From NCBI GenBank assembly GCA_035222895.1, contig JAVYIG010000905.1:124001-188000 (forward strand): 64,000 nucleotides of DNA, written 5' to 3'. Below, one piece after another: positions 21,801 to 34,900 of the stretch. Source of the stretch: Strongylocentrotus droebachiensis. Taxonomy: Eukaryota > Echinodermata > Echinoidea > Camarodonta > Strongylocentrotidae. The translations under genes were made by a program, and so were the position numbers. Position 1 is the first letter of the stretch. The number at the start of each line of letters is the position of its first letter. A model generated the notes under the pieces. The model was not told the DNA's origin. It did not search any database and was given only the letters and a program-made list of their open reading frames with translations.

Positions 21801-24800
21801 TTTGGATTTATGTTTATAGGGAGTTTAACTGACAACTAGAAATGTTAGTTAGTTTTTGTCTCAGTATTCTTGAACCTGAAGGTAGCATTCTGACTTAACT
21901 AATTGTGAGAATTGAAGTTGATAGTTATGCTACAACTGTACATTGACTTTATTGAGGCGTAGTTACTGTAGACTGCTCATGTGTTAATTTGATTTTGAAC
22001 TAAAATCTTAGTTATTGACCAACTTTATGACAAAAATAACTTTTTAAGGAAGGCTTAATCAACTATTTGTGATCGTAATTTTTAAGGCCGTAAGATCTTG
22101 GAGTTAGAAAACATATCACTTAACGGTAAGCCATAGAAGGTGACTCTAAGATAAAGTGACGTAGAGGAATAAATTAAAATCGTTATTATCAAATGGAAAT
22201 GTTGGTAACTGAACATGTTTGAAAAGAAAGCTAGGTTCATTTAAGATAATTATTAAACCACTATTAAAACACAATGCCACAAAATATTCATATCTATCCT
22301 GAAGTAGAATACTATCCATTATAAGCCTACATGAGAGTCAAAAACTTTGATTTTCTAGAATATGCATAAACGTCCTTGCTATTCACCAGCCCTACATCTA
22401 TAGTACATTTACATGTTATACAGTGACAAGATACCAAGATATATAGAGATATATGAGATATCAAGCAAAAAAACATGTGATGTTCTTTAGGTGCATGTTG
22501 AATAAATAAATTGAGGCCAAATGGTGAATTAGTGGAGGCAATGACTCCCTTGTGGTAGTTCCTGAATGTATTATTGATGTTTGTGCCAATTCCATTATAA
22601 ATAGGACTTGATGAGGTCTACTGAGAGTTGGCCATTTGCATGATATTATGGCTTTTTGATTTCAAGGATGTCCTGCATAGAAACTGTTATATTTGATAGG
22701 GAGAAAAATATCACAACACAGAAATTTTGAATGCCAGAATTACTTAATAATTTAATGGGCATTTTATGACTATTTTACATGTACATGTAGTCTGTTCCTT
22801 TGAGGGGGGGGGGGGGGGGGGGGGTGAGAAAAGGATGAAATATTATCTAAGCACTATTTTTTTTTTTTTCATATGACTTGATGAACTACGTTGTTTGATT
22901 TTTGGCAGTATTTGCTAAATCAAGCCTATTTACCAACTTTAATTGGGGAGATAAAGAGAGTAAAACAAATAGCAATAACGATCAATCACAGAGTTTCCTC
23001 TTGACAATTATCATTGTGTCTACATATATGATTATGAGAGATATTGGATATGAAATGTTGACAGACTACTTGAAACCATTGATTGATATCAGGTTCATTG
23101 CTCTTGTCCTGTGTAAGACTCAGGATGGGTTGAGATGGGAGATGAAACAGACATATTAAGTGCTTGTCAGTCCATGGTTATAATAGAGGCATATTAAGAC
23201 CGGGCAGTTGTGTTCAATTATTGAGGAGCTGGAAACCTTTCATGGAAATGAAGCAATTCATGTGATTGTAAATCACCATTTTAGTGCCTTATTCTGAACT
23301 CCTGTTTGGTTTTATCACTGGCTATATGGTACATGGAAAGATTAATTATCTAGTTTGATGTAGAACCAGTAAAAGAAAGAGAATGAAGTTGAGAATGAAT
23401 GAGGGGAAAAGGGCAGAGGTATGGGTATAGGCAACAATGTTTTTTGTGTCTCTGTCTATGTTTTTATTTTTATTTTTTATTTTTTAATGAAGATCTTTAG
23501 AAAGATAGGTGATTATCATCGATATAAGGCTTCCAAGTGGTAAAATAAATCAGTGTATTTATTTATTTAATATCTTTAGCGCAGTATCCGGATGACTGAT
23601 CAATATTGTTTTTGTTGCTCAGTCATCCAGGAACTTCAACTAACGATATCGATATCACACAAAAACTAAGCCATATTTACAGAGGCAAGTCAAATTTAGT
23701 TATTTCGCTAGTCAGCCTGAAAAAGATAATAATAACAAATATTGTATTGCTTTGTTTTTGTGTGATACAAGAATATATTCTTGTACCACACGCAAAGCCA
23801 TCCAATATTATATAAATATCTCGTCCATGTATTTGTGATTTTAAGAAATGCAGATATATTAATTTTTTGTTGAACATACTTATTTGCATTTTACATGTGT
23901 AAATGAAGCTTTATGCTTATGTGATGGCTTCAGATGAAAATGCTCTCTAAAGTACATTTCTGAGGGGAAAAGATGTTAATTTTGACAGGAATGTGATAAC
24001 AAAATTCTAGAGAACTTGAAGTTTGCCCAAGGCTTGTCTCATGTAGCATTTCAATGTCATGCACAAATCACTTACCAGTATGAGTACTTTCACAATTTGA
24101 CACAAACTTCTAATAATCTGGATAGTATTGACACACAGGAAGTGATGCATTGCACTGCATTGCTGTGATTACTTTCCAATGTATTTGCTCCAGTTCTTCC
24201 TCGTACACTTTCGTCAAGCAATTTGAGTCCTTTAATATTCTCTGATTGCTCATTAATCATTCCACATCTCATAGCAATTAGATCAAGGATGGATTCATTG
24301 GATTGTACCTTTAACTAGGCTTTGCATGTGAATCTGGATTGAAGAAGAAAAAAAAAATTGTTTCCTCTCCGTTCCTTATTGTGCACTTCCACTCTTCAAT
24401 TATCATGTTCATTTCATATGTAGTATCTTGTCTTCTGTACCTTTTAGGGGTCTGGATGCAGATTATGAGGGCCCAAGTTTCCCAGGCGTCTGTCAGTGTC
24501 GAGCCCAGGAGTAGGGCTTATATGATTTTGTATCAGAACATGTGACTTATTTGGAATTGGAGAAAGAGAGATAGCTCATGCATGTGTAAATTTTGTTTCA
24601 TGTACTGCTGCATAGATATTGTGTGGTTGAGCTCAGGTGCCAAATACAAGTGGTACATTTTGTCTTTGTACGTCAGCGCATCGTTTCATGAAAATGTCAT
24701 TAGAACAATTTATTTCAATGTGTTGTCTGTGAACTTGTACTTGTGACAGTTTTGTGAAATGATACCTTGATGATTAAGGTTATATTGTACATTTAAATGC

Positions 24801-24971
24801 TGTCACTTTTAACTTTATTTCTCTCTGTCTGACTCTCTTACCTTATCTCTATGTCGTGTCTTTCACCTTTTAACCATGTACATATGCTTCCTTATTACCT
24901 GCACCAATCAAAACATTGAAATCCGAGCATCTCTTTACTAGTAAACCTCTTTTTCTTTCTGTCTGTTATAG
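18838..24971. other. Noncoding DNA upstream of the first recognised PLC-beta exon
   Basis: AT-rich intergenic or intronic sequence. Short ATGTAC palindromic runs lie near 18938, 19300, 21360 and 22780, with an AT-rich iterated tract at 20395-20520 and a poly-G run of about 18 at 22806-22823. I searched by eye for an upstream PLC-beta exon encoding the N-terminus and found none. Confidence 0.5.
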
Positions 24972-25052
24972 GATTCTGGGTCAGTTGAACAGAGTTGCCT
25001 CTTCAAAGTTGATGAATATGGATTTTTCATCTACTATAAGAGCGAAGGCAGG
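24972..25052 (+). CDS. PLCB4: PLC-beta exon: PH domain, beta1-beta2 region
   Basis: Acceptor TGTTATAG after a T/C-rich tract; donor GTAAGT. Exactly 27 codons in phase 0, [19 protein letters not shown] onward to EGR. Confidence 0.92.
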
Positions 25053-28000
25053 GTAAGTATTATCGTCATTGTAATTATCATATTATATTTTTTTCTCCAT
25101 ATTCTTGTCGTTAATGGATTCCCGGTATTTCATGATGGGAGATCTCATTGCTTTAGTTTGAGGTTGGTTCCTCTAATATATCTGTGATCTTTAAGGTATA
25201 GGACTTTGCTATACCGTAAGCAATTTCCATTTCAGATGATTAATTTCCATTTTTTTCTTCTTCTTTTATGCATACACAAGTCATTTCGTAGTGGATTTGC
25301 TACTCTATTCAGATTTTCAAACAAAAATTCCTGATAGAAAATATAATCACATTGCTAATGCATTTAAAAAGAACATCATCGACTTACATGTATTGATCTG
25401 AACCTTTCCATTTTGCTAAATATATTATGAGTATGCAATGTAGAAACTCTCCGTAGAATAATGGGACACACCTTGACATGGCTCCAGTTGTAGACATTGG
25501 AGCGAGAGAGGGAGAGAGAAAGGGTGAGAGAGAGAGAGAGAGGTATATATTCTGTGTCCTCACTGGCAGCCATCTTGTTCAAGCCATCTATACAGAATTG
25601 TTTAATAGAAAATGATAATGGGTTAGGCATTTCTCACATATGGCTTGCACTACATTTAGATGCAAGGGCTAGCATTTAACAGCAGCAATAAGGAAACGGT
25701 CAGTTCAGTATACAGATGCAGTGAACACTGTTACATTTTGAATATATGTCAACCATCTAATAGGAAACAACTCTTTGATCTACATAAGCTTTGCAGAGGG
25801 ACATATCATCTGCTGAGAGACAGAAGGGCATTAATGGATATACTCTAACACAAAGTTCATACCTCTTTACTTCTCACGAGACAATTTGAGTAATGCTTTC
25901 TTGTTATTGTAATGTAGTAAAACACGTCAATAGAAGATCAGAAGAATAGCATTTTTCCACTTTAAATTTGTGAAAGTGTATGTACATTGTAGATAGATCA
26001 GAATATCTTATATTTTGACATTAATTTTGCATACATATGGTTAGGTCTAGTAGACCGTCATTAGGGGGTTTTCGTTTGTCACGTCGACATAGTCGACGTC
26101 AAATGTGGGACGTCATTTCGGCGATCTGCGCATGCGTCGGGTCGTCTGGCGTCGTCAGGCCACATTTGCGAACCCGTTCATCGATGATTTGAGGTTCGTC
26201 AGAAAACTAGTGACCCGTCGTCAGAATGACGTCATCTTGCTACATCGCAGCGTAAATCAGAAAGTAAAAACAGAAAGAGAAAGTGATAGAAGGAAGGAAA
26301 CAAAGAATAACATAAGGAAAGACAGAAAGAGAAGGTGAAAGAAGGAAGAAACAAAGAATAACATAAGGAAAGACAGAAAGAGAAGGTGAAAGAAGGGAAA
26401 AACAAAGAATAACATAAGGAAAGACAGAAAGATAAGGAGAAGGAAGGAAAAAACAAAGAATAACATAAGGAAAGACAGAAAGAGAAGGTGAAAGAAGGAA
26501 AAAAACAAAGAATAACATAAGGAAAGACAGAAAAAGAAGGTAAAAGAAGGAAAAAACAAAGAATAACATAAGGAAAGACAGAAAGAGAAGGAGAAGGAAG
26601 GAAAAAACAAAGAATAACATAAGGAAAGACAGAAAGAGAAGGTGAAAGAAGGAAAAAAACAAAGAATAACATAAGGAAAGACAGAAAGAGAAGATAAAAG
26701 AAGGAAAAAACAAAGAATAACATAAGGAAAGACAGAAAGAGAAGGTGAAAGAAGGAAGAAACAAAGAATAACATAAGGAAAGACAGAAAGAGAAGGTGAA
26801 AGAAGGGAAAGACAGAAGAGAAAGTGAAGGAAGGAAAAAACATAAAATAACATAGGGAAAGACAGAAAGAGAAGGTGAAAGAAGGAAAAAAAAAGAATAA
26901 CATAAGGAAAGACTGAAGAGAGAGTGAAAGAAGGAAAAAACAAAGAATAACATAAGGAAAGACAGAAAGAGAAGGTGAAAGAAGGGAAAAACAAAGAATA
27001 ACATAAGGAAAGACAGAAAGAGAAAGTGAAGGAAGGAAAAAACAAAGAATAACATAAGGAAAGACAGAAAGAGAAGGTGAAAGAAGGAAAAAAAACAAAG
27101 AATAACATATAAGGAAAAACAGAAAGAAAAGGTGAAAGAAGGAAAAAACAAAGAATAACGTAAGGAAATGCAAAAAGAGAAAGTGATAGAATGATAAAAA
27201 CAAAGAATAACATAAGAGAAGATGATAGAAGGAAGAAACAAAGAATAATATGAGGAAAGATAGAAAGAAAAATGATAGAATGATAACAACAACAATAACG
27301 TTAGGAAAGACAGAAAGAGAAAATGATAAAGAATAGACAATGGAAAGATAGAAGAGAAGATGAAAGAAGGAAAAACAAAGAATAACATAAGGAAAATAGA
27401 GAGAGTATAATATAATAATAAACAAAGAACAAAATAAGAAGTGAAAGAAGGAGAAATTGAACAAGCGCGTGCGGGGGGCATTACGTCATCGTGTAGAGAA
27501 CGGGTGTCGACTTAAAACGAAAAGGGCAATAAGGTAGTAAACAGGACGGGTGTCTGACGCCAATTCGCATTGTTAGAGGACGTGAACGCCGTCCTCGTCC
27601 ACACAAACGAAAAGCCCCTATTGTTATTTAAATGTCTTCAGCCTTTATATGAATTTTAAGCTATCAAACCCTTTCTGTAATTTGTGATCTGAGAAATTGT
27701 TTATATGAACTTGTTCTTTTGATGCTACTCTTACAACAATCTCTTTTAATGTTTACTCAAAGTATTTAGTACTTTCCACAAAATGAATACATTAAAGGTT
27801 CAATAACTTTCTTCAGATATTATTGCACTAACCTCATATCTACTGCAGATAGTATCCAATGTCTTTTTACACAAAAAATACATCCAATGGCTTGTTCATA
27901 TGAATTCAGCAAGTCTTTTTATGATTTTACTAGAATTATGCAGTGTTGTGGATAATCCCAGCTGATGGTAGGCATGTTTATCACATTTGGCATTATGTAT

Positions 28001-31000
28001 GAACCATGTTCACTTCTGTTTAACATTTTGATATGGAGCTCAAATAACTTTTATTGGAATCCAATGATAATATGGTTGGAAAAAAATCAAACATCTCAAA
28101 CAGGTTAATAACACAAGGATGTAAAAAAAAAAATAGATAGACATTGATTAAAGCTCTTACTGGACAATTATCCTTAACATGTACAGTAGTAGATGAAATT
28201 GATGAAGCACAGCTACGGATAGATTATGTATTTCAGATGATAAAATGCATATTTTTTATGTACTCCTTCTTTGAGAAAGCTATACGTTTAGGTGTCTCCA
28301 CCTTTGCATGGAGGGGGGGGGGGGTGGGGGGGGGGGACAGGTACATTTGGGTAAAAGTCAAGGATATTTTTAAGGGTTTGAGATTTTCCAATCAAAAAGC
28401 AATTCCAATTCATGCTTTGCAATAAGGATTCTAGAGATTTTAGAGCTTTCAACGGAATCTGACAATCGGTACTCAAGTTCCTTTTATCCTTGAACTTTAC
28501 ACCTTTTCTGTATACCTTTTAAATATTTATTGTATGATAAAATTCAATGTAATGTTTACGTTAGTCTTTACCATTCAGCAGCCTTACTTTTGTTCTCGTT
28601 TTCAAAGGAAATCGTGTGGATTTGTCCATTTTCACTGTACAAACATACACTATATCAAACACTTTATAAGAGTAGTTGATGCAGATTTTGAGTAAAGTTT
28701 TGTGAAAAGTGATATTTCAGGGAAGGGAGCAGTCGTATCTCATAATTTGGCATGTTTCAAAGATTTTTTAAAGTTAGTTTTTAAAAAATTCTTCAAGACA
28801 CTGCAAGTCTTACTAAGAGGAAGTCAATTTTATAATTAATGTCATACTGTACACCATATTTCATAAATGCTTTTTGTGATATGTGTTAAACATCTTTTTC
28901 TTTTATTATGGTCACTTTTTTTATTGGTTTCAAAAGTATACTTCTTGTTTGGTACTGTTTTTTTAGCCTGTGAATACATGTAGCTCTTGTATATAAATCT
29001 TATAGATTTTTTCTTCTTTACATTTTTATGACTGGAGTCTAATAATAATATACTCTGTATTGATAATTTGTTATGAAACAGACTCACTGGACACAATGGG
29101 GAAAAATAAAGTGACGTAGAGACCTCATTAATAGGCAAGCCAATCCTTGTGATAAGTTCATTTGTATGAATGCTGAAGAACAAGATGAACAAAATGGCAA
29201 AGGTTTTTAAATAAATCATAAGTTATGATTGTTTAAAATAAAATGGGCAATTTGGTCAGTGATCGCTGATAATTCTCCTGTTTTGTTGTGTACAAAAATA
29301 TCACTAATTTCTGCTTTCCTCTTAACTACACTACATGTACATCACAGAGACATTATCCATTCAGCCCATTAGAAGAGCTCATAACCTTTAAGTATTACAA
29401 CTTTTAGAAGATCATAACATTCTCATATTTTTTTTAAATTCCATTAAACCATTCACCATTCTACATGTACTTCTCCAATTTTTCTGCTTTCCAGGAGTTT
29501 GCTATCAAGGTTGGATTTACCTCTAAAAACACTATTTGATATAAAAGAAAAAGAAGAATAATTTCAGACCAGCTCAATAATTAGGCTTAGAAAACCCAAA
29601 GACTATTGTCCACATGAAAACATTTTAAAAGCAGTAGTATTTAAAACACACAAAAAAAGAAAATGGAAGAAATATATCTGAAAAAGATCAGCTGTACTTT
29701 GTTTCCTGTTATTTTTTTTAAAGCAGCTAATGAGATTGAGAAAGCAATAATGTGAAGATGACCCTTTTAGTTATGCAGTTTAATCACATGGTAAAAAGCC
29801 ATCAGCGAAGAAAAAGTTAGGAGCAGAAAATAATAAAGCTCTAGAGAGCACCTAAAGAGCTTTGGAAAAGTAGAAAAAAACAAAAGGTGCATGAAAATTA
29901 GGGTGCTTTTTGCGAAAATCTCGCTTTTACAAAAACAAATCCTAGGAAAGCTTCCACAAACAAGGACTTTTTTTTATATTGTTAAAAAGCAGACCCTGTC
30001 TATATGACCAAAGACATAATTGTTTAAAGGGGACATCATCTTTTCCCATTGTATGCCAAAAGTCATATGGCTTCTTTCAAAGATACCATACTTGATTGTA
30101 TATACTGGAGACCAAACTCTTATTATTGCATTAAATTAAGCCTGTACATGTATAGTGGCTGACTAACTTCAAAACACTGAGTGCCTTCTTTATTGGGTAG
30201 GAATTGTGAACAAGCAAGTAACAAATATCAACCAAATCCATCTCTCCTCGATAGAGGATATTCCGAGGACAATGTAATGGTCAAACTATGGGCATTTATC
30301 TGGATTATGGTCATCATATAGGACACAGATGAAAGAGCAGCACGTTGGTCATTTGTCAGTCTGTTAATTGGCCAAATGACCTCTTCTTTTCTCAATGCTC
30401 TTGAGATCTAACTTGTTTGCTTCATCTGTTTTGATGAGGTGTTCATAGGACTTCAATAACAACTCAAGATTTACTGCCAGTGTCAGCATAATACTAGGGC
30501 CAGTTAAAGACACTGTCACGTATTAAAGGTCTTAAAGTCCTGAAAATGGATTCGGACGTAAATTGTGTGTTGGTAATCCTTAGATAAAAAGGAGAAAAAT
30601 TAAAAGAGTTTCAAAACAAAATAAAAGAGTAAGAACACAATCCTATTAATGAAGAGTGGATAGGAACTTTTGTACTGATGATTCAGGGCTTGTGAGCATG
30701 AAGAATATCATCTATCTTGTCTGTTTTCTAAGATTTCTGTTATCTACAAGGGAATGGTATTATTGATAATACTGTACTTTACAATATTCGGGTATGAGTG
30801 AAGTAATATTGGATGACTGTTTTTATTATCAATATCTTGGATACCATATTAAGTCACTTAGATCACTTGATTTAGATCACTTTCCTTCTATCTCATTCAT
30901 ACAAACTAAGTGATTCTACCTCTTGCTTCTTGTTTGCTCAAGCATTTGTTTTCACTGGAAAAGTGAAAATTCTCTCTCTCCTTTCAATTGCCCTTTTCTG

Positions 31001-31923
31001 ATTCTTTTTTCTTGTTTGTACCTTCTTATTCTCTCGCTCTGTCATTTCAACATATTCCTCTCTCCCTGACTCTCCCTCTTCTCTCTCTTCTCTCTCTTTC
31101 TCTCTTTTGTCTCTATCTTTCCTTCTCTTTTTATCAGTTTTTTTCTCTCTCTCTCTTTTTCCGTCTCTCTCTCTGTCTCTCTTTTTCTCTCTCTCTCTCT
31201 CTTCCATTGTTTCTATGTTGATTCGTCTGTCTCCTGTCACGGATTTTTAATCTTCATCATTATTGGACATGAAGCAGCTGAGCGATAGCACCGAGGGACA
31301 GCCGTGGTGCTATTAATCAACATAAAAATTAGCATAATGACCATGGGGATTACCATCCATCCTTCAGTATTACAGTTTTAACAGGGAGAATGGGTTTGAT
31401 TTTGACGTATGTACAAGCTGGGATCAAACATGTTTTCAGAAGCTTATGATGTGTATTTTCTGTGTCAAAATTATCAAGAATTTACTTCAAACGTCATTTA
31501 CTTCAGTCTATTACATGGGAATAGGCTCCTACAATGTATATGGAAATTAGATAATTCAGAAGTCAATGGGTTAAAGATAATTACTCTGGGATGAGTTGGT
31601 ATACATGTATATCTTTATTAAACTGCATTCACCTTCATACTCTCTCATGATTACCTTTCAGTCTTGAGGAATTTTTTGTTCAAAATCCTAAATGATGCAT
31701 TTCTGTCTTGTTATGTGTGGAGATAAGCTATAGACCTTGATGTAAAAAAAAATGAAATAAAAACCTTTCATATAATAAAACCAACATTCATTTTGACCTT
31801 CTATGTATTAACAAAATATGGTATATTGTTGAATTTCCAGAGGGAGAGGGAGTTTAAAGAGAGAAAGAGGGAGAGAGAGAGAGTTTAAAGAGGAAGAGAG
31901 AGTTTAAAGAGAAGAGAAAGAGA

Positions 31924-31958
<35 letters not shown>

Positions 31959-34900
31959 GGGGGAGGGGGGATTGTATGGAAGAAGTACTGTAGGTGAGGT
32001 AAAGGTCAATATCTTGCACATGAGAGACCATACAATCGCTTTCTCATCGTCATATTATTTTAATTAAGATGAAGTCACCATGAACATGATGATAACTTTT
32101 TCTCTTTTTCTCCCTTTTTTTTCTTTCAGGAGGGACAGGTGCTAGAATTATCCCAGATCAATGATGTACGAAAGGGTATTGCACCAAAGGTATGTTCACC
32201 TATCCAATGTTTGCTTGTATTCTTGTAATACCTTTTGTTATATTTCACATGACAGGTGGAATCATAAAGCATTTTTATCTCCACCAAAGCAGTTTTCAAG
32301 ATATAATATCCCAACCATCTACGAAAGGGTATTGCACCAAAATGCAAAACGGGAAGGTATGTTCACCTATCCGATGTTTGCTTGTATTCTTGTAATACCT
32401 TTTGTTATATTCCACATGGCAGGTGGAATCATAAAGCATTTTTATATCCATCTTAGCAGTTTTTAAGACATAATATCCCAACCATCTACGAAAGGGTATT
32501 GCACCAAAATGCAAAACGGGAAGGTTTGTTCACCTATCCAATGTTTGCTTTTATTCTTGTAATACCTTTTGTAATATTTCACATGGCAGGTGGTGTCATA
32601 AAGCATTTTTATATCCACCTTGGCAGTTTTCAAGATTTAATATCACCAACCATCTAGACGAGGAATAGTATGTAAAATACATGCATGTGAAGTGTATAAA
32701 TACGGTTCACAGCAGATATAATGATTTTATTTTACACTATTTAGAACTTTTTTAGAAATGCAAGGCTCTTGTGTAGTGTTCATTATTTTCAGGAACCCAA
32801 TGATCTGAGAAGATGGATAACTGATTGGTCAACTACTTTTAGTCATGTCTGGGAGCCCAGCCAATTATTATTTGATGTGGGAACTCTCCTGTAGAGTTAC
32901 TAATTAATTCTCAAAGAGCTAATTAGAATCTATAAGTTATTGAATGTAGGAAAAGGTTATAATGAAGAAAGGGGTTCTTAGTGTATTTCATAAATAATAT
33001 GTTTGGGGAATATTTCATTTTAACTCCCAATATCATAGAATCTGTCAGGAAGTTAAGTGGACTAGTGGCCATCCTTCCATTCTAAACCTTTAATCCAACA
33101 TGTTTCTGGACTTCGCCAGTTTTGATGAAAAGGACATTTAAGTTGTAATCTAATAAGTATATTTAGGATTTTTAAATAGATATCCATTCTCCCTTCAAAA
33201 ATAAATTGTACAAAAATACATTTTCCTCACTGCAACCAAAGCTTTTTCAAGACTGTTCTATTAGAGGTGCAATATGTTTCTTTCAAAAGGACTGAGATTT
33301 GCTCACCAAATAGCATCATGGTGATGAAATTTGCTTTGGAAAGGAGTTGAGGAAATACTCTCTAATGGGCTTATGTAGCCAGAACAAACACTGATCAAAT
33401 AGAGAGCGTGTGGAGGCTACAAAGCTTGGCTCATGACTCTGGGTCTGTTTAGCCAGTGTAGTGGGTGCCTGCATTGAGCAAACACTCAACACAATAGTGA
33501 ATATGTGGGACCACAAGTTAAACTTGATTGGTCACGTAGTTCTGAGTATAGTCTTTTGTTGGTTTGTCTTTGTTTGTGAAAGTGCTTGCTGTTTAGTGAT
33601 TGTAAGGTGCAATCTAGAATGCTTTGTAAATATCAGTGCTATTTCTCACTTTTCTCTTGAAATCATTAATAAATCTTGAACTTCAAAGTTAAAGTCATTT
33701 AAAAATCGGTTATGAATTTTTTTTCCTCCAACTTTCTATGGAATCACAATGTTTAATGCTGAAATGAAAATCAAGATGAGTTGTCAGTATGAAACTGTAT
33801 ATTGTTTATAAGCTGTACATGTGGATTCTAGAATCAAACTTTCATACCTCATGGGGTGTTGTTTTTTTTTGGAGGGGGGGGGGGGGAATTATCTGCAACG
33901 TATATAAAAACCCATTATTAATTTTAGATGGGCACACTTTTAAAATATTTGTTCATTTAATGAAAGAATGAAATTGTTTTTTATAAACTGACAATATTTT
34001 TAAAATTTGAATACTGACCCATGGCCCATGCAGAGCTTTTTCCTTATAAATACCCTTCAGTATTGCACACTGTGAAGGAAAAAAATGCATGACTTTTTGT
34101 CAAAACGAGCAGGTTTTTTTATTGATGATTTTCAGGAAATGTAAACATTGATAGCAATCTTCATAAATGTCACTGCGTGCGATCGATCTTCAGAGATCCG
34201 CAAGATACCTGCTGGTATATCGTGGAGGTGCAGCTTAATTTGTGGATATTTATTGACACCCAGGTATAATTTTTATGAGGGGGGTAGTTAGTGGTGAATG
34301 AGAGGGTAGACATTTATGACTGAAATGAAGATGTGGAAATGAGAGGAGATATGATTGGGAGGCTGAATGAGAAGGAGTGGTTATGGTCAGTAAGGAAAGC
34401 CCTGTTCACTCAGGCTGTGCATAAGCTTGTAATTAGGTAGTCATGTGTACACTTTTAATAAATCCTGTCCTGAAAGGAAAGCAAATACATGACCAAGAAA
34501 ATACAATAAAATGTAAATGAGATATTTTACCTATGCCTAAATGAAAGCAAGAGAGAAATTTTACTATAGAATTTAAAATATATTTTAAATTTTTACTATG
34601 CATTACATTTATCATATCAGTCATGAATCTTGTACTATATAACAGAGTAACAAATAGATATGCATATTATTATTATTTTTATTATTTTTAAAACTGAATT
34701 AGCCATATTGTAATTACCTTCTCGCTGCACTTAAAATGGAAGCAAATTTTGCAATCCTAATTTCTATGACGATGACGACTGAATTTGCTGGCAATGTGCC
34801 GAAACGAAGGAGTCCATCTAGATGCATGCTTTTGAGACTGACATGTTTTTGAGGCTGACATGTTTGCTCAGTTCCGAATCAAATTTTCATTTTGTACAAG

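Larger units (their letters stand above)
27620..32129. other. PLC-beta intron, remainder
   Basis: Noncoding. Contains a G-rich run at 28311-28336, a CT-rich microsatellite at 30970-31206 and a GA-rich one at 31840-31965. No exon was recognised. Confidence 0.5.

Noticed and set aside
26232..27481. Three overlapping minus-strand open frames of 318-413 codons with [18 protein letters not shown] repeats
   Set aside because: They follow a 51-bp purine-rich minisatellite whose period is divisible by three, so all frames stay open; composition is purely repeat-driven.
30938..31240. Open frames rich in Arg/Glu or Ser/Leu over the CT tract
   Set aside because: Low-complexity translation of a microsatellite; the same holds for 48779-49247 and 56894-57597.
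32190..32230. Extension of the PLC-beta exon into the duplicated copies through a downstream donor
   Set aside because: Reading past the first donor meets an in-frame TAA after 13 codons.
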